Assembly: GCF_023898315.1 (NCBI RefSeq)
Contig: NC_064615.1
Location: 734,745,450-734,809,449, forward strand
Origin: Schistocerca nitens
Taxonomy: Eukaryota; Arthropoda; Insecta; Orthoptera; Acrididae
Direction of reading: 5' to 3'
Length of the DNA stretch: 64,000 nt
Below the pieces are notes generated by a model that worked only from the letters and a program-made list of their open reading frames with translations, did not search any database and had not been told where the DNA came from. The position numbers were made by a program, and so were the translations under genes. Below, in pieces: positions 1 to 10,584 of this stretch (position 1 is the first letter of the stretch; each line of letters starts with the position of its first letter).

Positions 1-129
1 AATGGAAGATCTAGTTCTATTATTAGAAAGAGTGTAAGATACGTTTGCAATCTTTGACCCTTACTGTTCAGTCCTTACAGCGAAGGAGCGATGTCGAAAA
101 TAAAACATTATTCTTAGTAGTGAGATAAA

Positions 130-525
130 AATTCATGATGAAAGACTATCTGTGACAAATTTGCTGATGACACTGCTATTCTCAGCGAAGAACTATAAGG
201 TATACTGAAAGGAATGGACAATCTAATGAACACACTGTATGGATTCAGAGTAAAATGAAGGAACTCGAAAGTGATGACGACTAGCAGAAATGAAATTTGT
301 GAAAAACGTAGCACCAAAATTGGGAACCACAAAGTAGATGAAATGAAGGAATCCTGGTAAACTGGAATCAACCTACCGTCTGACGGACGAGGCACAGAAA
401 GCAGACTAGCACAGGCGCAGAAGACATTCATGGGTAAAAGAAGTCTACCAGTGTCGGACACTGATCTTAATCTGAGGAAGATTTTTCTGATAATCTACGT
501 CTGGAGCACAGCATTTGTGAGGAAA
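130..525 (+). pseudogene. Decayed RTE-type LINE reverse-transcriptase fragment
   Basis: Plus-strand frames read as a broken reverse-transcriptase C-terminal region. A piece like DTAILSEEL stands where the RTE element at 7568-10438 has FADDIVILSE. It is followed by a GMDNLMN-like stretch, a deleted lysine-rich stretch, and a block matching the AQKTFMGKRSL / RKIFLIIYVWS segment of the RTE C-terminal domain. Stops and frameshifts break it at several points and the first Asp of the catalytic FADD box is not preserved. It ends abruptly where the next inverted-repeat element begins near 526. It is related to the two better RTE copies in this window but far more diverged, so it is an older insertion. 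Confidence 0.7.
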
Positions 526-1254
526 CATTAAACTGAATGATTGCTTTTTTTGTAGCTTTACTAATTATGAAGATACTGTCATGAGTACGTTTTCTTACTA
601 ATGGAACCCTAAAGTTTTTATTCGGTACCCCAATTCCTCTCTTCAGGACCTCCTCAAAAACGTATCACAGAGAACCATTCATGTACACACGGGTGTTTTG
701 AACAAGCAGCACAAAAAGACTTTGGCTGTCGTGTTGTAGTTCACAGTGTAGGTATCCGAGGTACGCTTAACTCGTCCAGTTACTGGAACTGACAATAAAC
801 AAAAGGAACACAAAGAAAACGCAAACTATTCAACCTTCTTCAGTTGAAGTTCTGTGCGAGTACAACTTTCACCTTCTAAGAGATAGATAAAATTCCGCTC
901 ACCTACGGAGCACTTAAGTTAACAGAACAATAATAACGTTTTCTTATTTACAATACGGATATAGGTAGTACAGTACTATAGTACTGTAAAAAATTCTTTG
1001 ATTGCATTATATTATAATTGTTAAAGGTAAGCAAAATGCTACTTAAGGAGGGGAACTCCACAGAAAGTGATACCATGTGGCGCTCCAGTAAACAGGTTGC
1101 TTTAATCCAAGGAAAAGCAACTGCCGTAGAAATCGCACTGACGAAGCCCCGAAGTTACTGTTCTCACATTTGCTGCAAGGAATCCACGCTCGAGAACACG
1201 ACAGCTTGAACAGCAGATTGGCAAACCTAAAACCAGTGAACATTGCGTTCTAAG

Positions 1255-2225
1255 GCGTCACTATTCCACTCATAATGCAAACTTACACAGAGAACTGCAA
1301 GGAAATGATTCTCAGAATCGATGTACAATTCTATCAGTGGGAACATCAGGTGCTCTCCAACCTGAACTACTACTCTGATGTTCCTTTTGCTGCTGATGGT
1401 TACTTCTCATACAGAGAACAGGTAACTACAAAGGAGATGGATTATTGATCCTACGAATCAAAAAAATGGCTCTGAGCACTATGGGACTTAACTGCTGAGG
1501 TCATCAGTCCCCTAGAACTTAGAACTACTTAAACCTAACTAACCTAAGGACATCACACACATCCATGCCCGAGGCAGGATTCGAACCTGCGACCATAGCG
1601 GTCGCGCGGTTCCGGACTGTAGCGCCTAGAACCGCTCGTCCACTTCGGCCGGCGATCCTACGAATTCCGCGATGACTTAGACAGGTAGAGCATCAGCTCC
1701 AGTAGAGTGTCAACGTAAGGTGTGGGATACTTCGTACTCTAATTACTGACCCAGATTCTGGCGACGCTAACCTTAAAGGCAGGGCGTTTGTCAGATTTCT
1801 CAATCGAATTATTTGTCGTCTTCTGGATGAAGTGGCGCTAAGAACCAGAATGCTTATGCAGAGCAACACTTTAGACATCCTGTACATAATGGGTTGCTTG
1901 ATCGACGCGTTCTCAACAGAAGGTATCCTTCCAGATAAACTGGTAGTGGAGGAACAGTGGATTGCTCTGCTCGGTCTCCTGACTCCTACGCATATTTTCC
2001 TTTGGGGCTGCATAAAAGGCCTTATCCAACGCAATAATCCAACAATTCCAGAGAACACGCGGAATGTATTGTGTTTTCTTGTCATTCACTTCAGCAGGCC
2101 ACACTCGAAGCAGCGATGAATTTCATCCAACGCCTGGACCACTGTGTCGCTATCCACTGGCATCACTTTCAGTACTTATGAATGTTCTTCACGTACTTTT
2201 GCCCACGGTGGATAACGGTACTGCA
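1255..2225 (+). pseudogene. Degraded mariner-like transposase
   Basis: In shifting plus frames the DNA reads as a mariner-group transposase. A segment near 1310-1447 resembles the first catalytic region, with the aligned core PFAADGYFSYREQV standing where intact relatives have an FTDEA-type motif. After the SINE, a segment near 1880-2010 resembles the region leading to the third acidic residue (SARSPDSYAYFPLG in place of ARSPDLxPxDFFLWG). Tail sequence near 2100-2220 resembles the C-terminal helix. Stops and frameshifts occur in every frame and the first two catalytic residues are not recognisable. Non-functional. Confidence 0.55.
1459..1653 (-). repeat. tRNA-derived SINE, family 1, copy 1
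   Basis: On the minus strand it starts with a tRNA-like head whose B box reads GGTTCGAATCC. A constant body follows (GGTTAGTTAGGTTTAAGTAG, then GGGGACTGATGACC), and it ends in GTGCTCAGAGCCATTT plus an A/T tail. The 12-bp target-site duplication gatcctacgaat lies at 1447-1458 and 1654-1665. It sits inside the transposase remnant of the 527-2508 element, so it is younger than that element. Confidence 0.93.
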
Positions 2226-2508
2226 GAATCGTAGTATAGATTTCCGTTTGTGTTTCGTATTTAGTTGAATGCTGTGTTTACGTATGAGCTAGAACAGGAG
2301 ACCCTAAGTCTTTTTGTGCTGCCTTGTTCATTACGCCATTTTTACATAAACGGTTCTCTGTGATGCGTTTTTGAAGAGAACCTGAAGAGAGGAATTAGGG
2401 TACCGAATAAAAAATTTAGGGTTCAATTAAAAAAAAAAACGTACTCCTGTTCATATCTTCATAACGAGTAAATCTACAAGTAAGGCAATCATTCTACTGT
2501 ATTTAATG

Positions 2509-3946
2509 TCCTTCTGGTACCTTAAGAATATTTACTTGAAATATTTTGTATTTTGTTTCTGGACAAAAAATTATTTGCGTTGGTCAAGATAAATGCGACA
2601 CCTTGCATGTCGCATGCTGATTACAACGTCATTGGTGTCCGTGTAATAGCTCTGTTCAATACAACTTTTGTGATAGCGTTGGGAGTTTGTCTTCAGTTTT
2701 TGGAAAACAGTAAGTCAGACGAACTCATGCACTGCACGGAGGAACGTATATCTACGCTGTATCCCTTAATGTAAGAAGGCTAGGCGATATAAATACTTAG
2801 ACCTTGAGAGAGGGCGGTGTGTAAAAACGGTTTACGTCCTTGTTATATCTACACATATGTGGGTTAGACTAGATGAGTTGGGCACGCTTATGTGACCTCT
2901 GCGACTGGAAAACTGATGCGAAGGATTATCAAGGCTCTGAGTTTCATGAAGGTGACCGTATACGTCAGCTTCAGGTTGAGTATGCCCAACTATGTGTAGC
3001 TTCATATACGAAGACTGGCGCATCAACCAAATCAGTGTCAATATTTATTACGTGCAATTGATATGTCCGATGTTATATATTACTTCGAAAGAGGCACGTG
3101 AAGAAACAGGAATCTAATTCACGACTAATAGGTGGCTATGCAGTATGCTAACCTGTTAGGAATCATTCGTTTGCGATTCTGTTTAGTATAGTCAATGTAG
3201 TACTCACTGCATAAATCAAGAGGTTTCGGCTATAACATGAACTCAGCAAGCTCTGTGATGTGCAGTTAAAGGGGCTTCACAATACCAAGAATATTCAGAA
3301 ATTAACTAAGGATTTATTATTTCACAATGTGCAACGCCAGCAAACATCTTGCTCCAAGACATTCAGAGAGCTTAGAAAATACATCCAACTACTCACGGAC
3401 AATTCCGTAATGAACACTGGGTAAATGAACTGAAAGCATAATCAGAAAGATGTAAATCAACACAGCCCCTGAGGACTGCGAGAGTTACAATAAGGATGAG
3501 CCAAGAAACTCCCAAATTCACCCATATATTGCATCATAAAAAGATACACTAACTAATCTTCCATCGTATATTATTTTAAAATTCAGAGAGTGATCGAAAG
3601 CGACAGGGACGTGCCACAACTCCTGAGTGTTATTCCATAATCAAGACCCATTATGGAATAAAAATCGCAAAACCAGACACCAGAATAATTTTTATATATG
3701 CAAAGGTCATCATCCTATTCAGTATAAGTCACCTATCACCCAAATTTAGCATAGTTGGAACTCAGATTACAACTTGTGTTAGCAGGCAAAAAATGCACTA
3801 AGTCAATAAATTCTCAGACATGAAAACATCGGACATGAAAATTCCGAAAAATCAAGTATTCATGCTGGTAGTCATTCGACTCAGATCACGAACTTTACTT
3901 TGAAGGAAGTGGTTTGGAAGGAATTTCCTATCTGGGGGCACGTGAA
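2509..3946. other. Unassigned AT-rich stretch, no gene recognised
   Basis: I see no domain, RNA gene or terminal-repeat structure. The open frames at 2553-2774 and 2832-3061 are short, overlap on both strands and resemble nothing I know. A short inverted repeat (TCCATAAT ... ATTATGGA) occurs near 3633-3657. Confidence 0.5.
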
Positions 3947-4086
3947 GCTTATGCAGAGCAACACTTTAGACATCCTGTACATAATGGGTTGCTTGATCCA
4001 CGCGTTCTCAACAGAAGGTATCCTTCCAGATGAACTGGTAGTGGAGGAACAGTGGATTGCTCTGCTCGGTCTCCTGACTCCTACGC
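3947..4086 (+). pseudogene. 140-bp duplicate of a mariner transposase fragment
   Basis: This stretch matches 1852-1991 over 140 bp with only two mismatches, while the DNA on either side is unrelated. It covers the decayed end of the transposase around the third catalytic motif. No inverted repeats or SINE accompany it. The near-identity is striking because the source sequence is itself badly decayed, so the copy was made after the decay. Confidence 0.85.
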
Positions 4087-4372
4087 TCTGAATGGTGACT
4101 GCAAGGCAGTCACACCACAACTCACAGGACCTGAAGAAGGCAACTGGGTAGGCCGTCGAAACGTTGTACATAAAATGGAAACAGCAACTCGGCAGAACAC
4201 CCGTGAGCACGTCAATAGCTCTGGACGAGTGTTACTCATAGCAGTCAAATCCTGTGTCTGAAAATCTCTTCAAAACATTCACTTCTGCAACTCATTTCTC
4301 GGATTCGGAATAGTTTGCTCTGTTGTCAAAGTTGGAACTTGACTCTTAAACAGTAAATGTCTTTTATCACAG
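4087..4372. other. Intron 3' part with a dispersed-repeat-like motif
   Basis: A segment near 4120-4175 contains CCTGAAGAAGGCAACTGGG followed by CGAAACGTTGTACA. Comparable GAAGA...CGAAAC stretches occur near 13870-13925 and, on the opposite strand, near 26965-27010. This looks like part of dispersed repeats that I cannot classify. The end of the segment, TTTTATCACAG, is the splice acceptor of the downstream esterase exon. Confidence 0.4.
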
Positions 4373-4554
4373 GTCGTGGTGCGTTATATACTGAAGAACA
4401 AGTAAGCAACTTCAACGAAAACTTCGACGAGATTGTGGGGATTGACATACGACTTCCTACAAGGGAAGAACAGCTGAAGGCAGCTGCGTCCATTAAAGAG
4501 TTCTACTACAACGGCAGCGACATCACAGTGCAGGACAACTACACCACATGCCTG
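4373..4554 (+). CDS. Carboxylesterase-family internal exon
   Basis: The exon is bounded by an AG acceptor (4371-4372) and a consensus GTAAGT donor (4555-4560). It starts with two bases of a split codon and then encodes 60 residues without a stop, beginning RGALYTEEQVSNFNENFDEI and containing KEFYYNGSD. In insect carboxylesterases and juvenile-hormone-esterase-like enzymes of the alpha/beta-hydrolase COesterase family, a segment of this kind (NENFDEIVGIDIRLP, then IKxFY) lies between the acidic member of the catalytic triad and the catalytic histidine. The exon ends in phase 0. Upstream exons with the nucleophile serine are outside the window or unrecognised. The gene hydrolyses carboxylic esters by family membership; the specific substrate cannot be told. 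Confidence 0.8.
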
Positions 4555-4684
4555 GTAAGTCAGAGGACATACACCTACCTTGTCTAAATCTCTACTGGTA
4601 AAATATTATAGAAACAATTTGATCTCTCATGTTACGTGGAGTAAAAGAAGATAAATCCAGAGGTAGTGGTATCAAATAAATATA

Positions 4685-6519
4685 CAGGGTCATTAAATTT
4701 AAAGTTAAACTTTCAAACCGCTGTACAAATAACACCACTGGTCAGAATGACGACAAATTACAACAGAATATTATCGGAGAAGGAGGAAAATGTATGGCAG
4801 AAGATAAATAAATAGTTCCAAAATGTAGCAATAGATGGGGCTGTAAGCATCATAATTTAATAGTGGTCGACTACAGATGACAAATGAATCATACAACAAT
4901 GCCTAAGGTATACGTTTGACGCTAAACAAACTGTACTATTTAGTGTGCATGGGCGTACAGGTGTGATACTGTTAGTTAAGTAAGCCCGTCCACCACGGCA
5001 AGGTCATATCACATCGGATGGGGAAAGTCGGTTTTTAACTGTTCTGAGGCCAAAAATGTCCTGAGGCCAAAATCCGCATAAAAATCGTCAATCACATCAG
5101 TTTTTAATTGTCATGAGGTCAAAAACCGTATAAAAGTATGAATCAAAATCAAAGCGGATTATTAATTTCCGTGTGACTGGCGCAAAACACGTTCAATATT
5201 CTGTCCACCGATTACTGCAACAAGTTGAAATCGATAAACAGCGTGTTCCACAACTGATCAAAGTGTTTCCGGGGTCCCGTACAGAATGTTTTGCGCTATA
5301 CATGCTTTTAGTGCAGCTAAGTTTTCAGTCGGAACACTGAACGCAACATCTTTTAGATAGCCCCACAGCCAGAAGTCACTTCGGTTAAGATCAGGTGGTC
5401 GGGACGGACAGCCTGTACGGAAGTGGCGGGTGATAATTCTAGCATTTCCGAAATGGAACTTCAGCAGCTGGTAAATTGGAGATGCATAAAGATGATCCCA
5501 CCCACAAATCCACGGTGTTGGTGAGCTGGAATGACGTGGTTCTGCAAAAGACATTCATAGCGCTCACCAGTGACGGTACAGGTAACAGGACCGGAAGCAC
5601 CTGTATCTTCAAAAAAATATGGCCTTATGGTAAATGATGCAGCAAGCCTGCACCACACAGTGACATTTTCAGGATGAAGTGGTACTGGTGGATTTGCGTG
5701 TGGATTTTCCGTTGCCCATATTCGACTATTCTGTGTATTGACATATTCTGTCAGATGGGAGTGGGCTTCGTCTGACCACAAAATCTTCCATGGCCAATCA
5801 TTGGGTCCACTTCCATGCGAGCAGGAAATTCTAAAGCGAAGGTCTCTCTTGCTGGCAGGCCAACAGGAAGCAACGCGTACACATGGGTAGTGTTGAATTG
5901 ATAGCAAAGAAGGATGTTTCGCAGGATTTTACGGACCGTGCTCACGAGTATGTCCAATGTTCGTGCAGTTCTCCGTGCAACACACGTTTGCACACCACCA
6001 CTCGTCTCCTCCTGCATTTCCGTGCCCACTGCTTCCACTGACGTCGAATCAATTCGTTTCCTCCCTCTACCACGTTGCACACCAAAAGAACCCGTCTTCT
6101 TGAAATTCCGAATCATTTTCTGCAGAACCATGGCATTCATCAGAATAACGCTTGTTTTTCAGACCCTTCAGTGTCCGGAGCTTCTACAGAGTGACGTGTG
6201 CACAGTCTTCAGCTTTCCAAGCAGATCGCAATCCTGCATTGAGACAGTCATGGCGAATGTTGCAGACGCGAAAGGGGGAAAAGTCGTGTACCCGGCGTGT
6301 TTATACCAACTTCAGTGGGTCGTGCGAATGACAGGTGTTTTCATTTGCATATTCTGACACATGTAGCCCCATGTATTGATCAATTTTCGAACTATTTTTT
6401 TCTTCTGTTATACGTTTCCCCCTTTCTCCGATGATATTCCGTGCAATTTGACATAATTGTGACCAGTGGTTTTATTTCTACGGCGTTCTGAAAGTTTAAC
6501 TTCAATTATAATCACCATG
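4685..6519 (-). mobile_element. Mariner-like DNA transposon with about 125-bp TIRs
   Basis: The left end (ACAGGGTCATTAAATTTAAA...) and the reverse complement of the right end share the order TTAAACTTTCAxAxCGC, AAATAxxACCACTGGTCA and ATCGGAGAAxGxGGxAAA, giving inverted repeats of at least 120 bp. TA dinucleotides flank both ends (4683-4684 and 6520-6521). The interior carries a minus-strand transposase broken by frameshifts and deletions. The segment at 25640-26538 is a truncated plus-strand relative; the two also share a 3' non-coding block containing TTTTTGGCCTCAGGACAG-like sequence. Confidence 0.8.
5258..6140 (-). pseudogene. Broken mariner-like transposase
   Basis: Three overlapping minus-strand frames together cover most of a transposase. 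An N-terminal helix-turn-helix part lies at 5751-6140, with KKTGSFGVQRGRGRKR and ARRTARTLDI. The first catalytic motif, LWSDEAHSHL, lies near 5755-5790. The C-terminal part at 5258-5554 ends with PPDLNRSDFWLWGYLKD and PTENLAALKACIAQ. The second catalytic Asp (normally in a QDGAPPH-type motif) is gone: the frame jumps from FMHLQF to YQLLKFHFGNAR because of a deletion plus frameshift near 5460-5480. A frameshift also separates the N-terminal and middle parts. Loss of a metal-binding residue makes it inactive. Confidence 0.8.
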
Positions 6520-7567
6520 TACATAAAATTTACGTGGGAGTTAAAAGACTACTAAAATAGAAATAAAGTGAACATACGCATTTAAAATAATGAATGGAGT
6601 GTCGATTACAATGGTATCTGACTGTTCTGTTTCTTCGATGCTGCCTTGCTGTTTATGCACGGTTCTGGGCCCTCCTAACCACTTCTATATAATTCTCAAA
6701 CATCCAAGTTATAATATAATAATTTCATGTCAGTGAACTTTCCTGGAACATCGATGTTAAGGTACCTCTGTTAGGAATCGGTGAGTGTATAACTCATTTT
6801 GCTGGGAGACAATTTTTTGTCTTTGTATTTATTTGGTTCTAAAGCAACTGAAACTCAAAAACGAAAACATATGACCATCTTGAGAAACGTTTTACCCTGA
6901 ACAGAAGTTTCATTCTTTATGACGCCTAGTAGAAGATTATTATAAATAAACAACTGGGTAGCGACGGATGATAATCTAGTAATTAGCTAATAAAACACCG
7001 TCTTCACGTAAGACAAAAGCTTTTGTAAATTGCTACCAGACTCATTCCCATGGAAGTGGAAAAAATAATAATTTGACAATAGAGGGTTATTTTATACGAT
7101 TTATGTATTACATTGACCAACGGACACTTCAAAATACCCCAGATCATAATGAAACACAGACATCTGTTTCTACAAATACGGTCAATCCCTACCAACTGAG
7201 GAAGCATGTGCACACACACTTTGAACTTCTGACACGGTGTGCGATGACGGCGCCCGTTACATTACTCTAATGAACTTCGCGACTATTCACACTCTTTCCG
7301 TGGATCAGTAACATGCCTTGTTATTACTGCCTTGATCTCGACTTACCATTTATTCAGATTTGTGATCCAATGTGTGTAATACATTAATGGAGGCACTACA
7401 GTGGAATATTAACGTTTTATGCAGATTTCACGTTCCTGAACTACTGCAGTTTTTCATGATGCACGTATTACATTTTACAGTTGGAAACACACCGCCATTT
7501 TGTGGAAGGAGTGGACGCTGCCGTCAGGAGCATGGCTCACTATTCCTCGAACCCTGTCTACTACTAC
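6520..7567. other. Intronic stretch without recognisable features
   Basis: Several short frames exist on both strands (7004-7270 and 7372-7647) but none shows a known domain or codon pattern. A potential splice donor (GGTGAGT at 6779-6785) is not preceded by a convincing coding frame. The end of the segment provides the insertion site of the RTE LINE. Confidence 0.45.
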
Positions 7568-10438
7568 TACTATCAGGAGAAAGAAAACTGGCATTCTACG
7601 GATCGGAGCGTGGAATGTCAGATCCCTTAATCGGGCAGGTAGGTTAGAAAATTTAAAAAGGGAAATGGACAGGTTAAAGTTAGATATACTGGGAATTAGT
7701 GAAGTTCGGTGGCAGGAGGAACAAGACTTTTGGTCTGGTGATTACAGGGTTATAAATACAAAATCAAATAGGGGTAATGCAGGAGTAGGTTTAATAATGA
7801 ATAAAAAAATAGGAGTGCGGGTTAGCTACTACAAACAGCATAGTGAACGCATTATTGTGGCCAAGATAGACACAAAGCCCATGCCTACTACAGTAGTACA
7901 AGTTTATATGCCAACTAGCTCTGCAGACGATGAAGAAATTGATGAAATGTATGACGAGATAAAAGAAATTATTCAGGTAGTGAAGGCAGACGAAAATTTA
8001 ATAGTCATGGGTGACTGGAATTCGTCAGTAGGAAAAGGGAGAGAAGGAAACATAGTAGGTGAATATGGATTGGGGGGAAGAAATAAAAGAGGAAGCCGCC
8101 TTGTAGAATTTTGCACAGAGCATAACTTAATCATAGCTAACACTTGGTTCAAGAATCATAAAAGAAGGTTGTATACCTGGAAGAATCCTGGAGATACTAA
8201 TAGGTATCAGATAGATTATATAATGGTAAGACAGAGATTTAGGAACCAGGCTTTAAATTGTAAGACATTTCCAGGGGCAGATGTGGATTCTGACCACAAT
8301 CTATTGGTTATGAACTGCAGATTGAAACTGAAGAAACTGCAAAAAGGTGGGAATTTAAGGAGATGGGACCTGGATAAACTGAAAGAACCAAAGGTTGTAG
8401 AGAGTTTCAGGGAGAGCATCAGGGAACAATTGACAGGAATGGGGGAAAGAAATACAGTAGAAGAAGAATGGGTAGCTCTGAGGGATGAAGTAGTGAAGGC
8501 AGCAGAGGATCAAGTAGGTAAAAAGACGAGGGCTAATAGAAATCCTTGGGTAACAGAAGAAATATTGAATTTAATTGATGAAAGGAGAAAATATAAAAAT
8601 GCAGTAAATGAAGCAGGCAAAAGGGAATACAAACGTCTCAAAAATGAGATCGACAGAAAGTGCAAAATGGCTAAGCAGGGATGGCTAGAGGACAAATGTA
8701 AGGATGTAGAGGCTTGTCTCACTAGGGGTAAGATAGATACTGCCTACAGGAAAATTAAAGAGACCTTTGGAGAGAAGAGAACCACTTGTATGAATATCAA
8801 GAGCTCAGATGGCAACCCAGTTCTAAGCAAAGAAGGGAAGGCAGAAAGGTGGAAGGAGTATATAGAGGGTTTATACAAGGGCGATGTACTTGAGGACAGT
8901 ATTATGGAAATGGAAGAGGATGTAGATGAAGATGAAATGGGAGATAAGATACTGCGTGAAGAGTTTGACAGAGCACTGAAGGACCTGAGTCGAAACAAGG
9001 CTCCGGGAGTAGACAACATTCCATTAGAACTACTGATGGCCTTGGGAGAGCCAGTCATGACAAAACTCTACCATCTGGTGAGCAAGATGTATGAGACAGG
9101 CGAAATACCCACAGACTTCAAGAAGAATATAATAATTCCAATACCAAAGAAAGCAGGTGTTGACAGATGTGAAAATTACCGAACTATCAGTTTAATAAGT
9201 CACAGCTGCAAAATACTAACGCGAATTCTTTACAGACGAATGGAAAAACTGGTAGAAGCCGACCTCGGGGAGGATCAGTTTGGATTCCGTAGAAATGTTG
9301 GAACACGTGAGGCAATACTAACCTTACGACTTACCTTAGAAGCTAGATTAAGAAAAGGCAAACCTACGTTTCTAGCATTTGTAGACTTAGAGAAAGCTTT
9401 TGACAATGTTAACTGGAATACTCTCTTTCAAATTCTGAAGGTGGCAGGCTATTTACAATTTGTACAGAAACCAGATGGCAGTTATAAGAGTCGAGGGGCA
9501 TGAAAGGGAAGCAGTGGTTGGGAAAGGAGTGAGACAGGGTTGTAGCCTCTCCCCGATGTTATTCAATCTGTATATTGAGCAAGCAGTAAAGGAAACAAAA
9601 GAAAAATTCGGAGTAGGTATTAAAATTCATGGAGAAGAAGTAAAAACTTTGAGGTTCGCCGATGACATTGTAATTCTGTCAGAGACAGCAAAGGACTTGG
9701 AAGAGCAGTTGAACGGAATGGACAGTGTCTTGAAAGGAGGATATAAGATGAACATCAACAAAAACAAAACGAGGATAATGGAATGTAGTCAAATTAAATC
9801 GGGTGATGCTGAGGGGATTAGATTAGGAAATGAGACACTTAAAGTAGTAAAGGAGTTTTGCTATTTAGGGAGTAAAATAACTGATGATGGTCGAAGTAGA
9901 GAGGATATAAAATGTAGACTGGCAATGGCAAGGAAAGCGTTTCTGAAGAAGAGAAATTTGTTAACATCGAGTATAGATTTAAGTGTCAGGAAGTCGTTTC
10001 TGAAAGTATTTGTATGGAGTGTAGCCATGTATGGAAGTGAAACATGGACGATAACCAGTTTGGACAAGAAGAGAATAGAAGCTTTCGAAATGTGGTGCTA
10101 CAGAAGAATGCTGAAGATAAGGTGGGTAGATCACGTAACTAATGAGGAGGTATTGAATAGGATTGGGGAGAAGAGAAGTTTGTGGCACAACTTGACTAGA
10201 AGAAGGGATCGGTTGGTAGGACATGTTTTGAGGCATCAAGGGATCACAAATTTAGCATTGGAGGGCAGCGTGGAGGGTAAAAATCGTAGAGGGAGACCAA
10301 GAGATCAATTCACTAAGCAGATTCAGAAGGATGTAGGTTGCAGTAGGTACTGGGAGATGAAGAAGCTTGCACAGGATAGAGTAGCATGGAGAGCTGCATC
10401 AAACCAGTCTCAGGACTGAAGACCACAACAACAACAAT
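7568..10438 (+). mobile_element. 5'-truncated RTE-clade non-LTR retrotransposon
   Basis: A sequence tgtctactactac at 7555-7567 is repeated at 10439-10451 directly after a (CAA)n 3' tail, giving a 13-bp target-site duplication. The element begins within the region just before the endonuclease domain and lacks the roughly 350-400 bp of 5' leader present in the antisense copy at 48188-53083. It ends with GACTGAAGACCACAACAACAACAA, the same 3' end as that copy. It is inserted in the esterase intron in the sense direction. Confidence 0.9.
7570..10419 (+). pseudogene. RTE endonuclease-reverse transcriptase, one frameshift
   Basis: The first frame (to 9503) carries an apurinic-type endonuclease: GAWNVRSLN, ISEVRW, MGDWNSSVG and a closing SDHNLLV. 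It runs into the reverse transcriptase with KAPGVDNIPLELL, KNIIIPIPKK, FGFRRNVGTREAI and FVDLEKAFD. The frame is lost near 9450. Compared with the antisense copy, 23 bp are missing between GGCAGG and TTTACAATTT. The second frame (about 9460-10419) continues with GVRQGCSLSP, the catalytic FADD box at 9655-9666, and the RTE C-terminal block AMYGSETW, EAFEMWCYRRMLKI and GRPRDQFTKQ. Sequence databases often name such proteins craniofacial development protein 2-like or endonuclease-reverse transcriptase. All catalytic motifs survive, so the copy is young but dead. Confidence 0.92.
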
Positions 10439-10584
10439 GTCTACTACTACCAGTTCTCGTTCGTTGGTAGTCGCAGTACTTTTCCTCGTGGTCCAGGTAG
10501 GATTAAAACACATTAGAGTAGTACTATAAGCCTTTCTCGCTACCTATTGTACGATATTCGTCAATCGTGTAGACATTATATATA

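Larger units (their letters stand above)
527..2508 (+). mobile_element. Old mariner-like DNA transposon with long terminal inverted repeats
   Basis: The segment from about 527 to 780 is repeated in inverted orientation from about 2260 to 2508. Both arms contain the matching blocks GTACCCNAATTCCTCTCTTCAGG and CATCACAGAGAACC, so the arms are about 200-250 bp long with mismatches. Between them lies a decayed plus-strand transposase and a later SINE at 1459-1653. Boundaries are approximate because I see no clean TA duplication. The transposase type is the same broad group as the element at 32127-34701, which is much better preserved. Confidence 0.65.

Noticed and set aside
6730-6785. Possible small esterase exon ending at a GGTGAGT donor
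   Set aside because: The frame with the right phase has no resemblance to the expected segment and lacks a good acceptor upstream.
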